From: Phaseolus vulgaris
Lineage: Eukaryota > Streptophyta > Magnoliopsida > Fabales > Fabaceae
NCBI RefSeq assembly: GCF_000499845.2
Contig: NC_023758.2
Coordinates: 39,884,108-39,948,107, forward strand
Reading direction: 5' to 3'
DNA: 64,000 bases
In this document: piece after piece, positions 34,101-46,400 of the stretch
How the letters are laid out: every line of letters starts with the position of its first letter
Position numbering within the stretch: position 1 is the first letter of the stretch
The notes under the pieces: model-generated
What the model was told of the DNA's origin: nothing
What the model saw: only the letters and a program-made list of their open reading frames with translations
Database searches by the model: none
Made by a program: the position numbers and the translations under genes

Positions 34101-37100
34101 TCAAGATCCTCCTCATCAGTGACATACTCCTCTTCTCTGTTCTCCTCTACACAATATACTTTTATGATTGGACCATCAAAAGAAATCATTGAAGGAGAAG
34201 CAGCAAAAAGGGGCGACCTACCTGGGAGTATGAACTATTATCGTAGAGTCTAGAAGGAGCAGACTCAACATAGGTTATGTGATGCTAGGAAAATGTGTTT
34301 GGCTGTTGGAATACTGGAAAATGCATTTCATGTTGGAGATGGATGGTTCAAAGGAAGAAAGCACTAACCGTATGCATCACTCTTTGAAGAATTAAGGGGG
34401 CTTGAATTTCATCTTCATTTCGATGTGATATCTATAACAATTAATGATGGAGATTAGTTTTTGTAACTGTTTTTTCATTTACATATTTTTTTTACCTCTT
34501 TTACCCTTCTTATCCTTGTATTCGTTAACCTACTTTTTAGTTTCCATGATCTACAAGAAATTACCCATAATGAGGAGTCATTATTTTTTTGTGTACATAT
34601 TTTATTACAATTTTACTTTTTGTATGTGAGTAATTATTTTTCATTGTAATAATAGTTATATCAAATTTTCTAACTTTATTCACTATGTTTTATTTTTCAT
34701 AAAAAAATGTGGACATCCAGGCATGATAGTGCCTGTATTTCCACTTGTTTTTATAAATTTGATTGTGTTTATTTCAATAAAACCCTTTTTCTTATTTGTT
34801 TCAATTCTTTGCAGGCTTATGTGGATTCAGTTCTAGATTTGGCTTCACATTTTATTACCCGGTTGAGACGTTATGCAAGTTTCTGTCGCACATTGGCAAG
34901 TCATGCTGTGACTGCAGGCACTGGGAGCAACCGAAATATGGTTGCTAGTCCTACCCAAAGTTCAGCAACGCCTGCAACAAGTCAGGGTCAGTGTGCACTT
35001 ATCAAATAAGAATTTTTGGTGTTTAAATTGATCTGCAGATCCATTTGTATTTATGAATATTAAAATTGGTCCTCATAATTTAAAAACTATGAATGCACCC
35101 CCGTAGGTTCATTATTCTTAATGTTCAGCCCATCCTCTGATTGATAAAGTTTTTAAAATATAGGGACTAATAGTTTTCTAAAACTTTGAAGATAAAAACA
35201 AATATTTTATTTTCTGATTTTTTTTGAGCGAGCATACCACCTGGCTGGTTATCTATATAATAATGATTTCAAGGATACTAAATAACTACCATGTAGAACA
35301 ATTAATATATCACTATTTCGTATACCTTATCCAAACACAGTAGCTAAGCTACTTCTTAATCATTGAATACTCCTATTTCCGACAAAACTATGAGGACTGT
35401 TTAAAAATTCACAAAACATACAAGGATCAATATATTAATTTAAACTTTCTTATGATAATTTTTTTTTATTTAGTTTGTTTTATTAATTAACGTGCCTCTA
35501 TATAGATATCTTGTTACACTAATGTGTGTTGAGTAACCTCTTTCAATGGAGAGGGGGAAAAGAACTTTTAGGCCAACCCTTTTGGTTGTTTTTGCTCAAC
35601 CTCTGGGATTTTGGCATGCCAAGAATGGTATGATGCATTTGGAGTAACCTATTCTAACTGTTTTTCAATTAACTGAAACAAATGTATAGATCTGTACTTT
35701 ATATTTTAAGTTAGTTCAATTTGGCGTAATTATGGATCTAGTTTAGAAGTGTTGAAATTATGGGGCTTTTGGCATTGAGGGAGGAAAATGAGAGCTTATA
35801 AACTATTTGCCAGTGTATTAATTTGATCTAAGGAAGACAAACGCTAATTCATTTTTATACTCATTGTAGATTCTATATTCGAAAATGAAATCCACTAAAG
35901 AAATAAATTAATGAATATTTAGAAATATGGAAACTATTATTAATTAATCCTAGGTACTCTAAATTATTCTGCAGAAACAGTCTGGATATAATTGGATATT
36001 TTTCATATATTCTAACAGGAACCATAGGTTCTGTGCTTCTCTTCAAATGGTTATAGAATATGATAAACTATACTACCCTGACATGCTTTAAAAAGTTTCC
36101 ACTAGTTTGATCATTGTAGTTTGTTTTGCAATTTATGTATGAACCTGAAATAAATAAAATATTTTCAGGAGGTCAAAATGGGACCAGCAGCTCTATGGGA
36201 AGTGCCCAGTTGCAAACCTGGGTGCAAGGGGCTATTGCGAAGATTAGCAACACAACTGATGGAGGGTCCAATCCAACTCCAAATCCCATCAGTGGCCCTT
36301 CAACATTTATGCCTATTAGCATCAATACAGGAACATTTCCTGGAACACCAGCAGTTAGACTTATCGGGGATTGTCATTTCCTTCACAGACTATGCCAACT
36401 TTTGCTCTTCTGCTTTTTCTTTCGACGAACACAACTTCCTCGCTATATGGGGCTTGCAAATAGAACTTCTGATGCAAATACTCAAAAGCCTCAATCTAAT
36501 ACTCCTGCCCCTGGCAAGGTGGAGGAGATTGCAAAACCAGTTTCAGCTGTGGTGAAGTCTGATGATGGTCAAACTGGTCGAGCTGGGGCAAAAGGAGCTG
36601 AAGAAGTACCTTCTGGTCGTTCAAGATTGGGTAGTGGGAATGCTGGTCAGGGATATACCTTTGAAGAGGTATAAATTAATAGACATTGCAACTTATATGA
36701 AGACTCCTTTTTGTGTGTAATTTGTGTCTTACCCAATATATGTTCATAGTTTTGAAAATTCCATTTTTACTTTTTTGATGCATGTACTATGCAGGTCAAG
36801 GTACTTTTTATGATGCTTATGGATCTTTGCCGCAGAACAGCTGGGCTTCAACACCCATTGCCAGTCTCTCAAGTGGGGAGCAATAACATTCAGGTTCGGC
36901 TGCATTATATTGATGGAAACTATACTGTACTGCCAGAGGTTGTGGAAGCATCCCTTGGTCCTCATATGCAGGTAACATATTGGTTTTCTGTTTCTTTTAA
37001 ATTTTTTATTTCTCTGAGACAACATAAACTAGTTATACTTGATATTTCATGAAATAACCTCATTCTTTTTATGCTGCTAAATGAATTTCTTTGACGCATA

Positions 37101-38384
37101 AAAGTTAATAATTAAGTTGGGCTTTAATGTGGCATGGCTACTTTTTTTTACATGAGGAATCCTGTAAGCAGTGAAATTTTATAACTGATTTGGTGATAAA
37201 ACTCAGTTTGTTATAGTATGTAGGTAATGTTGACTATCTGGAGTTAATCTTTGATATCTTGATCTTTTTTTATTTCTTTTGCATGTGTGTAACCTTTCTG
37301 TGGATGCTCCTTGCAAAAAAAAAATGTAATTTGCAGAATATGCCCCGTCCTAGAGGTGCAGATGCTGCTGGTCTTCTTCTACGTGAACTAGAACTCCACC
37401 CTCCAGCAGAAGAGTGGCACAGACGGAATATGTTTGGTGGACCTTGGTCTGATCAGGAGGATGTAGATTGTGCAAATGATGCACCTAAACTTGTTAACTC
37501 TGACCCACTTGATTTCAGCTCATTGGAGCATTGTGATGTCTACTATGGAACTCATCGTTTATGGCCTAGGAAGCGCAGGATGTCTGAAAGAGATGCAGCT
37601 TTTGGCTTGAATATTTCTGTGGGCTTGGGAGGTTATCTTGGTATAATGGGATCACGAAGAGATGTTGTTACTGCAACATGGAAGACTGGCCTTGAAGGGG
37701 TCTGGTACAAGGTTGGAAAAGAAATCTTGTTCATTTGTTTATATGGTTTCTCTCTCTATATGCGCGTAAATGTTACATAACATAGAAGTACTTTAAAGAT
37801 ACTTTTTGGATATGACTTTCTTTGTTAAAGTGACAATCAATCTTCAATAGATTTTTTGAGGTCTTAGGTTTGAGTTTCATGAATGAAAACATGCGATGAA
37901 AAGAGGAAATCTCATTAAAGGTGGTCAGTCAGAATCTCTAACACATTACTTACTCATCAGCAAACCTGTTGGGTGTTTTGCATTTATAACATAGTAATTA
38001 AAACCTATGAAGTCTCTTAACTTTTTGACGTGTCTTTAATGTGGTTCCTCTGTATAGAATAGGTTGGAAAATATGTGAGTGTGCCAACTGATGTATGGGG
38101 ATAATGTTGTAAATGAATTAATGAAATTATTTTCTAATGTTTTTAATTGGTAAAAGACACTTGTGTGTATTCTTCTACCTGATCTATCATTTTTTCTTCA
38201 TCTTATATTTGTGATTTTGTTTACTTATTTGGTGCAGTGTGTGAGATGTCAGCGGCAGACCTCTGCTTTTGCTTCACCAGATGCATCTCCTTCTCTTACT
38301 CCAAATGATCGGGAAGTGTGGTGGATCAGCCGCTGGGTACATGGCTGTCCAATGTGTGGTGGAACATGGGCTCGGGTTGTATGA
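22180..38384 (+). CDS. MED16: Mediator complex subunit 16 (SFR6-type)
   Basis: Tail-module subunit of the Mediator co-activator in the nucleus; the Arabidopsis orthologue SFR6 is needed for cold acclimation, defence and iron-deficiency gene activation. Sixteen exons: 22180-22457, 22877-22945, 24068-24156, 28058-28170, 28504-28605, 28984-29074, 29806-30399, 30942-31560, 31726-31805, 31940-32022, 33115-33351, 34815-34986, 36169-36668, 36795-36971, 37337-37711, 38238-38384. They sum to 3726 nt (1241 residues plus stop), close to the roughly 1.28-kb-residue Arabidopsis protein, all in frame with GT-AG borders. The N-terminus is acidic and Pro-rich (1-70), followed by the beta-propeller-like region (about 90-560, with WCGKLNAIACA and NFHGRVTIWTQSS). 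The C-terminus has two CxxC pairs (CVRC and CPMC) that look like a zinc-binding site. Introns 3, 6 and 10 host transposons. The start was chosen as the first ATG before the conserved frame. Confidence 0.96.
24662..24883 (+). repeat. Copia-type LTR fragment in MED16 intron 3
   Basis: Starts TGTTAGAGATTTGATTG, has TATAAATAAG near 24802, and is followed by TTGGTATCATCC at 24887, which resembles the methionine-tRNA primer site TGGTATCAGAGC of Copia elements. No matching second LTR was found in the window, so the end is approximate. Confidence 0.55.
24983..25203 (-). pseudogene. Copia reverse transcriptase fragment
   Basis: The minus strand reads CVYLVVYVDDKMITRND, then HFQTKDLVCLKYFLSIEVAQ, the YVDD catalytic region and following LKYFLGIE motif of Copia RT. 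It stops abruptly at about 25203, next to the hAT relic. It lies antisense to MED16. Confidence 0.85.
25204..27560 (-). pseudogene. hAT-family transposase relic in MED16 intron 3
   Basis: On the minus strand, degenerate BED zinc-finger wording (about 27560-27400), then a long frame 27301-26804 with GCTIMTDEWTDRRRTILNF (DUF659-type hAT core), then 26307-26065 with LHVAGYYLNPMLHYD and SPIAQYALKSKTPSQW (the C-terminal region of these plant hAT proteins), and an acidic tail (25781-25485). Frames are broken between and inside these parts. hAT elements move by cut-and-paste. The lower end abuts a Copia RT fragment, so one element may have inserted in the other. Terminal repeats were not resolved. 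Confidence 0.85.
29370..29710 (-). pseudogene. Copia 3' tail (RNase H end and part of an LTR) in MED16 intron 6
   Basis: The minus strand reads FHAKTQHMEIDLFFVREKV, then a broken QWADIFTK segment, the usual Copia RNase H ending (KHIEIDCHFVREKV...ADIFTKAL). Sequence below about 29500 resembles LTR leader with many GAGAGA runs. In-frame stops are present. Confidence 0.78.
32485..32944 (-). mobile_element. TRIM (terminal-repeat retrotransposon in miniature), 460 bp
   Basis: Two direct repeats of 149 bp (32485-32633) and 154 bp (32791-32944), each TGTTG...(G)CAACA/TAACA on the plus strand, surround a 157-bp core. The flanks carry an exact 5-bp duplication TTTAC (32480-32484 and 32945-32949). In minus orientation the sequence after the 5' LTR reads ATTGATATCAGAGTC, near the TGGTATCAGAGC primer-site consensus, and AGGGGGAGAT precedes the 3' LTR as polypurine tract. 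It has no coding capacity. It sits antisense in MED16 intron 10. Confidence 0.9.
33352..34814 (+). other. MED16 intron 11, no recognised feature
   Basis: A 1.46-kb intron. Part of it (about 33640-34400) is less AT-rich and could be an old repeat, but no terminal repeats or coding motifs were seen. Confidence 0.5.
34987..36168 (+). other. MED16 intron 12, possible old repeat
   Basis: Contains stretches such as ATAGGGACTAATAG and TTGGTCCTCATAATTT of the kind seen in plant non-autonomous DNA elements. No clear ends or duplications could be defined. Confidence 0.35.
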
Positions 38385-39500
38385 ATGACTTTATGTTATT
38401 ATGTGAGTTTGTCGTTGTGGAAAGGGATATATTTGTGGCTAACTATGAAGTGGATCAGATAGTATGCTGACTGGAATTGTACCGGAAGAAAGGCGTAGAT
38501 TTGCTTAGCTTGACAAGGTGGTTGTCAGTATTTGTTAGCGTTGGTGACCATACTATCTTGGACTTGAGTTCTTTCCTTCTGATCACTTGGCTGGTTTTCC
38601 ATTTTTCTAAGAATCAGTTTCAGATCTCTTTTTTGCGGGATGATTTATCGTCCAGTCACTCTACAAACAGTAGGTGTTAATTTGTCCATGGAGTGTTAAT
38701 AGTTAACTCCTTGCAGGTATGTAATATCTCATTTAGACTTTTGTACTTCTTTAAATCACTGAAATGCATCCCATCACGAACGCATTTGGAATTTTACATT
38801 TTTGTTTTATGAAAAAAATTTCACTTAATGGAAATTATTCAACAACAGCAATAATAAGTTGACTACATGGATCATGCGATACCTTGTGATTCACTTAACC
38901 AAATTTTTATGTATATTATTTGCTAAAAGATCACTTTTAATAATTTCCTCTCATGTTTTTAGTTTCCTTGTACCTTTTGCCATAGGGCTAAAAGTCATGT
39001 GATCTATTCTCCTCACTGATTTCTCCAATTATTTTCTTTGCACTTCTATTTTTTTTTCCTTCCAAGTTCTATTATTCTTTTTTGCAGATTAGGAGTGTCT
39101 AAATTTTCTTGCAACCTGCCCCTTGCCAAATAAAAAAGGCTTTAATAAACTTCTCATTTGATCATGCAGATTGTCAATCCTCTTTAAAAACACTAGTGTG
39201 TCCTGGTTGGTGTTTCATGCATGCCGATGTGGATGCCTTGGCTGTAAGAATGAGTGAGAAGTTGCTGCTATATTAGTTGTCACTCATTAAGTCTGCATAA
39301 ATTTCTAGGACTCTCTTCAGTTGTATGTTGTAAATGTTGCTCCCGATAACATCCTGGACTCTAGTGAGCAGGTAGAGTCGTTTGTCCATCTGCCAAACAC
39401 CAGCCATGTAATAGTTAGATTAGCTTAGTTATCTTCTAATCATCCCTGTAAATTGATGAACGTTGTTATATTATTTTATTGTTGTGCATCAAAAGAATAT
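38385..39500 (+). other. MED16 3' UTR and downstream sequence
   Basis: Non-coding sequence after the TGA at 38382-38384. A possible 3'-UTR intron could run from the GTATGT at about 38718 to the TGCAG at about 39170. Candidate poly(A) surroundings (AAAAGAATATATAATTCAATG) occur near 39490. Both are inferences. Confidence 0.4.
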
Positions 39501-42500
39501 ATAATTCAATGTACTGGACTCATCTATTTGTGGTCTGAAATTTTTGTAGTCTTAACGTTACATTTCTCTTGACTTGTATAGAAACTAAGGATGTCTGAGA
39601 TTCACCTGTCCCTACAGAAACCTCACATGATGTTACTCGATGAACATGTTTTGTGGTTTCAAAATTGAGTACCAACCTTTTGTAGGGAAAATTTCCATAC
39701 TATTTTTTGTTTGGCCTGTGGCTTAATGTTTTATTTTCTGAGAAAAGTTATTCTTATTGCAAGAAATGAAAATTACAAATATAGATTACTGTATTGGATG
39801 GTCAATATTAAAAGAATGCAATTTTTTAATAGCAACTAATTCTTTATTTCTGTTAGTTTTTTAGGATTCTACTTACATGAAATCTAGTGAGGGTTAATTA
39901 AGGTGATCTTTTTTTATATAATTGCTCGTAACATATATATTAATGTTTTATTCAATTTTAATTGACCATCTATTTTTAATATATACTTGTGGTGTTCTTA
40001 TATTTTAATCTTTCACTTGATGTGAATCTTTTATTGATGTTTATATACAAGCAAAATGTAATAACTATTACCATTTTCACAATTTATTAAGGCATTCTTT
40101 TAACAATTGGTGCCTTAATACTTATTAGCAATTAATTGCTCCAGTGTACTATCCTTTACATATTTGTTCCTTCACTTTTCACAAATAATCACCTGAAATG
40201 GGTTTTGCTCATTTGTTTTAATTTCAAATCTAGAAACTACTGGGTTTTTTAAATTTTCCGTTATAAAATGTCATTGCATTGTGCACCCCCATATTTTCAT
40301 GGTGCACCTCCATGGGGTGATGAAAAGTCAAAAGTTTCCATGTTTTACATTTAAAAATACATTTCAGATTATACATTTTAAAATTTATTTTCATATCTAA
40401 AATATATTTTAAATTTACAATTTAACGTTAACGTTAATACATTTTAAAATTGTATGTTTTGAAATACATTTCTGATTCTAGAAATACATTCTTGATGGTA
40501 TAATTGAGAATGCATTTTTTTTATTTTAAAATGTACATTATCAATTACAACTTTTGTATTTTAAAATGTATAATTTAAAATACAAATTTGTATTACATAA
40601 TATATATTTTGAAATACAAAAAGTGTATTCTATAATATATATTTTGAAATATATTTTTTATTTTCTGTTCTGAATTTCAAATATAAATTATGTTTTTCAG
40701 ATTCTACCTTCTGAAATACAAAAGTATGGATGTTATTAAAGTATAATTGTTTTTCTTTCCTGAGATCAACGCCTTTCTTTTTCACCTTTACAAATTTCAA
40801 AATTTCAAAATTATTTATGGAGAAATTCATTGTGTTGGTGCTTGGTGGTGTAGTTGGTTGTGGTAGTTATTGTCTACAAACAACCTTTTTACATTAGTTC
40901 ATATCTTCGATATTGGAAAACACATTTGTTCTCCCAAATGTCTCCTCTTGATAATGTCTCTCACTTCCTACTAGACATTACTCTTTCACACTTCTGAAAA
41001 TCTAATCGTCTTTCTTTTCTCTTTCTGAAGTTGTTCTTCATGGTCGTCGTCAACGATTAGGAAGGTCGTCTAGTTCATACCTAAGGTGAGTTTTTCCTTG
41101 CTACCCGTTTTAGAACTCAAGGATGCAAATGGTTAAGTTCTCCAGATAAGTTCCAAAATTGTAACTTTAGGATTATGCAAGTTGCAAACAGTGACATCGT
41201 AGGTTCGTCGACCTCTGATTGTCGGTTCAAAGTAACTCTATTTTCTTTTCTAATTGATAACACATAAGAACCCGTATTATCAAATTACAATTAACTCCTT
41301 ATGTATAATAATTATTAGTTAAAAATAAATAATAAATAAAATAATGTATAAAGTAACACAATATGTCAATAGAAATACATAAAAACATACTAAAACATGT
41401 ATTAAGGGAGAGATAGTGAAGCAATTTCCTCATAATGAATGAAAGCAAACTAGCCCAACAAATAACAATATCCTACAAAACTCTAAACCCTTTTTGAATC
41501 TGCAATTGCCCTATTCCCTATTGTTGGGAAGAAAAGGAAGAAACCATTCCACCAAGAACAACACATTGCATTATGCAAATTGCTTGTAGATCCACTCTAT
41601 TACTTTGTTCACACCTAATCTCATATGCTTCTATAATCCTTCTTACACATCAATCAAACTTTAATGTGCAATGCACAAGCCTGAACCAAACTACCATCAG
41701 AACAAAGACTAACATTTACTAGCTTCTATCCAACAAATTAATTCAACCTCTTCTACCACACCTTCAATATCACAAAGAGTAAAATGTAAATAATAAAAAA
41801 ATACTTTTAATATTCATAATATCACTCAATAATGGTTTTAATATTTCAGTCTCCATTAGATAAATAATCAAATAATCAAGCATTAATTACTTATTAAGAT
41901 GACTTGTATACTTAACTTAGGTCAATTCAAATAAAAGTTCATTAAAATGTTATAAATAAGATAAGATTTAAGGTATCTTTTAATGTCCATTATGTATTTA
42001 TTATTATAATATCTAACAACTTCATCGTTGTCACCAAACAAAAGAAAGATTAAAATGATACACATAAGACAAAAGGAACATCAAATTCAAAAGTAAGGAA
42101 AAAAAATACATCAATTTTGTAAAGTCATCTTTAATCTTGTGTAAAAATATTTAACATCCACCATGGATTGAGTTGAAGTTTTAACCAGAGATACTAAGTT
42201 GTTCCCACCCTTAGAATAGAAATAGATAGAAACTATAATTACTATTTTATAAGATTATTTTGGTTCTTGTAAGAATAATTCTATGTTTTTCTTTCTTTTA
42301 TTTTTTCTTTAAACCAAACATATACTTCTTAAATTTCACTTTATTTTCTGTTTCTTTTAATTCTATTTTACTTCAACTAAACAATACTTTCTTCATTTTG
42401 TTTCATTTTTACTATTTTGTTTTTCTTTCTTTTATTTTCACTTATGCCTCTTCAATTCTCTACCCTAAACTTAAATTGTGAGTATTTTCATGGTCTCTCT

Positions 42501-42900
42501 ATCTTGTGTGGGAGTGAGGGTTCTATAAATTTATCTCTTACTTATAATTTGGTGGAGAAGAATCATTAATTTCCAATGTTTTCTTAGTGCACCTTGCTTC
42601 AATTTCTTTCCCTAACCAAATTTAATTGACCTTGGAAAGCTTTTAATTAAAACTAAATTAATATAGCATCAAAATGATCATAAACATAGTATATTTATAT
42701 ATTTACTTTTGTCTAGTAAATCTTATCTAAATTAGGCCTCGTTGTCCAAATTATTATCTAAAGCAATTAAAAAATTAAAAAATTGAAAAAAAATATTTTT
42801 TATATGAGGAATACAAATTAAAATTGGATAATTTAATATGGTAAAAAAATATTTAAACTTGATTTTATTTAATAGAAAAGTATATATTTTCATTAAAAAA
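39501..42900. other. Intergenic region between MED16 and the TRAPPC13-like gene
   Basis: AT-rich, without recognisable coding sequence. The only structured portion is the motif-rich repeat at 40260-40830, described separately. Confidence 0.55.
40260..40830. repeat. AT-rich repeat built of AAATACATTT / AAAATGTA motifs
   Basis: Begins with GTGCACCCCCAT...GGTGCACCTCCAT (40280-40313) and continues with many variants of TTTGAAATACATTTT and TTTTAAAATGTA. This includes two near copies of ATAATATATATTTTGAAATA about 37 bp apart (around 40598-40652). The same kind of sequence occurs at about 8870-9130. It is probably an old non-autonomous transposon family, but its type is not determined. Confidence 0.45.
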
Positions 42901-42970
42901 AATGATTAAAATTGTGGAGTTAGAGTGTAGGGAAAGAAAGAGAGAGGGAAGGGAAGGAAAAGGGGTAGCC

Positions 42971-43012
42971 ATGCCCAACCCACATAGCATGGAGTGGAGT
43001 CAATGTTTGTGA
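42971..43012 (+). other. Candidate upstream ORF 1 of the TRAPPC13-like gene
   Basis: ATG CCC AAC ... TTG TGA, 13 codons, about 135 nt before the main start. It matters only if the transcript starts upstream of 42971, which is not known. Confidence 0.35.
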
Positions 43013-43053
43013 TCTCATTGGAAGCTTTGAATTGGAATTGAAATTGAAATTGA

Positions 43054-43143
43054 ATGAATGGTGGAATTGAAGTGAAGAATCTTTCTGCATTTGGTTTTGC
43101 ATTTGGGAGTGAAGAAGAAGAAGAAGAAGAAGAAGAAGAATAA
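43054..43143 (+). other. Candidate upstream ORF 2, ending in ten glutamate codons
   Basis: A 29-codon frame (MNGGIEVKNLSAFGFAFGS followed by ten GAA codons) closed by TAA at 43141-43143. Only one codon, GAG, separates this stop from the main ATG at 43147, and the two frames are in register. The poly-Glu run is a (GAA)10 microsatellite. If transcribed, it would influence main-frame translation through termination and re-initiation. No RNA evidence is available here. Confidence 0.5.
43111..43140 (+). repeat. (GAA)10 microsatellite
   Basis: Ten uninterrupted GAA units directly before TAAGAGATG. Length changes here would alter candidate upstream ORF 2 but not its frame. Confidence 0.95.
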
Positions 43144-43146
43144 GAG

Positions 43147-43441
43147 ATGAGTCAGGGTCAGGGTCAGGGCCAGGGAGGAGGATCTCATTCCCTCGCGTTT
43201 CGTGTGATGCGTCTCTGCCGCCCTTCCTTCAACGTCGACCCTCCCCTCCGCCTCGACCCCACCGACCTCTTCGTCGGCGAGGACCTTTTCGATGACCCCT
43301 CCGCCGCCCCCGCCCCCTCTCTTTCCGCCGAAGCCAACGACAACTCCGATCCCAACTACCGCAACCGCTTCCTCCTCCACCACTTCTCCGACGCCATGGG
43401 CCTCTCTGGCCTCCTCGTTCTCCCTCAGTCCTTCGGGTACA

Positions 43442-43474
<33 letters not shown>

Positions 43475-46400
43475 CTCTTCAATTCAATTTGATCCATTCA
43501 TTATGGCTCACTCATACTCCCAATTTGCAGAGCCATTTATTTGGGGGAGACTTTCTGCAGCTACATCAGTATTAACAACAGCTCCAATTTTGAAGTCAGA
43601 GAAGTCATTATCAAGGTCCTCTTTCTATATCTCCAATTCTTCCACTTCACTGATATTCATGAATCAATTTGTCACTCCCTGAGCTTACTGGAACTCCCTT
43701 GGCACAAGTTTTATGTTAATTATATTGTAATGCGTTACATACTCTAGGAGATTAGTTAAAGAGTTCAAGGGAACGTCAAAAGGTGATGGAATGTTGGTAT
43801 AATACTTGCTGATAGTGATGCTTGAGAATCACTCCATGTGTTGTTTAGTTCTTTTTCTAGTTCCAAGCCTCAGTTAATTTGTTTGGTTAGCTGATATTAT
43901 ATAAACGAACTCTCTAAATATAAGGGCACAAAAATCGCTTGGTCCGTTATAGATATCACTATGGGAAGACGTTATGATACAAGTGTTCTTTAGCTTTTTG
44001 AGTCTGGAATGGTCTTTCACTTGTACATTCTCTACTGATGATACCCTCCCATGGAATGCTTTTAGACGTCCTTGCCTTCTGGTAGGTCATGGGAGAAGTC
44101 CTTCTTTGGTTATTTTTTGGAGCAACAGGCATGTGTATGTGTATGAGTGATCGATGTTTTAAGTCATTTGTGTTAACTAGAGGATTATTTTACTCGTTTT
44201 GTGTTTCATTCAGGCCTTAATTCGAACCTAAACTCGTCTTTCTACTTTGTTAGTTAGCTTGAGATTATTTAAATGAACTCACTAAAGATAACTGCAGGAA
44301 AAGTTCTTATTTCTAGATCACCATGGAAGATTTTTTGTCTTCTGTTAAAAGCTGTTCAAAAATTCTTATTCTTAATTATATTGGATCCATCTGACCAACA
44401 TTTGAGACTCATTTTCTTTTAACCTTTTGTGTCCGGAATTATTATCTTCCCCTTAAAGCATTTCCTACTAAAAGACAGCACCCTCCTTTGGAATGTTCTA
44501 CACTTCAGAGAACCTTCAATGAGGTCCCATTGGAAATGTCCTTTGGTTATTGTTTGGAGCTGATAACATTTATATGCATGAGAGATTGATATGCAGCAGA
44601 GGTTTTGTGTTAATTTCTGGATTGCATATCCACATCTTTTGATGTTGCATTGATAGATACGTAGAAGATTCTCTTACAGGTGTTGTAGTTGAATTTATGC
44701 ACAAAAATGTAAATGTATTCATGATAGTTAGAGTGCTGAATTTTTTTTTTAATCCTTTGAGAAATTAATTTAATCAATTATTCAAAATTTTGTAACTGAC
44801 AGGCTGAAATTCAAACAGAGAGACAGAGAATACTTCTTCTAGACACATCGAAATCACCAGTTGAATCTATTCGCGCTGGTGGGCGTTATGACTTTATTGT
44901 AGAACATGATGTGAAAGAGCTTGGCCCTCACACGTAAGTTGTGACCCTCCATGTCCTTGTGTCAATATGGTCATGCTTGCGTGCAGTTTTATTTGGATTT
45001 ACTAAGTTTCTTCTTTCTCTCATTTTTAATCTCTTACAATTTTGATTGCGCAAATGCCCTTAGGCTTGTCTGCACTGCATTGTATAATGATGGTGATGGT
45101 GAGCGTAAATATCTTCCCCAATTTTTCAAGTTCATCGTTGCTAATCCCCTTTCCGTCAGAACAAAGGTATTATTCTCTGTGTTAATGATATTTATTGAAT
45201 TTGAAGGAAATTATGTTCTCCATTAAAACAATTATCGTTTACCTGGGTTACTAATGCTCACTATTTGATCTTTCAATATTCATATAACTTACATGTATGT
45301 TGAAAACTCTTTTGCAGGTCCGTGTTATCAAGGTATGTCAATGATTTGAATATACTACTCAAGTGTAAGTGGATATTGTTTTCCTGGATAAACATGCTGG
45401 TCTTAATGCAGTAAAATGGTCTAATCATGTTCAATGTGTAGTATCTTTTTGTTAATGTTCACAATTTTCTGATTACACCATTTAAAATATTGGGATTAAT
45501 ATTATTTGCTTGTCTATCTAAGGAAAGCATAATGAAACTTCTGGTTTTAAAACCCATTAATATTAAAACAACCAATAAAATCCTTAATAGCATTACAGAT
45601 GCTGTTTCCTATTTAATTTTGGTTGTGTTTCAAGCACATTGTCATCCAATTCTCTTAATATCAGTTAGAAATTAAGAATCAATCAAAAGAAATGGAAGGT
45701 TTTCTTGATAGACAAGGAATGTGTATAAATCTGTATGTGTCTTGTCATTTCATTTTTATCCTCTTTTAAACAATCAATTTTTGTAGTTTATTGCTTGTCC
45801 TGTTTACATTTATTATTAGATGCTATCAGCAATGAATCCAGTATAGCCAATCATAAAACAACGTGAGTGTACTATCTACAGTTTCATATCCATTTAAAAT
45901 ATATGGTTTACATTTTGGAACAACCGTTGCTGAATCATTGCTACATACTTGTTATACTATAGGAAAAGGAGAAGCATTGAGTTGAAACCATGTTTTTGAG
46001 ACAGCATGAATATTTTATTTATATTGAGAAAAAAGAATCAATAAAATAAGTAGAAATTTGATATCCTCTAATAATAAAGATATGATGCGAGAATAAATAA
46101 AAATATTTATAATAATACATATATAATCTAGATATTCTTGATTATATAGGATCTACTCCTTATTTCTATAATTATAAGTTATAACAATACTCTTGGTTAT
46201 TGCAAATAGTTATTGTCTCTCTTTGTAAAGTGAGGAAGGAGTCTAGCAATCCTATTGCGCTCTTTCATGAAGAACAATGATGCAGAAAAGCTTACTAACC
46301 TTAAAATCTAATTATTTTCGCTTTTTGTGATTTATTATTTATTGATACATTATGGATCTGGTGTTAGGAATTCTTTTATTATTTTATATAAAAAAATCCA

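Noticed and set aside
43015..43497. 160-codon minus-strand ORF across TRAPPC13-like exon 1
   Set aside because: Low-complexity shadow of CT, GAA and GC-rich exon sequence.
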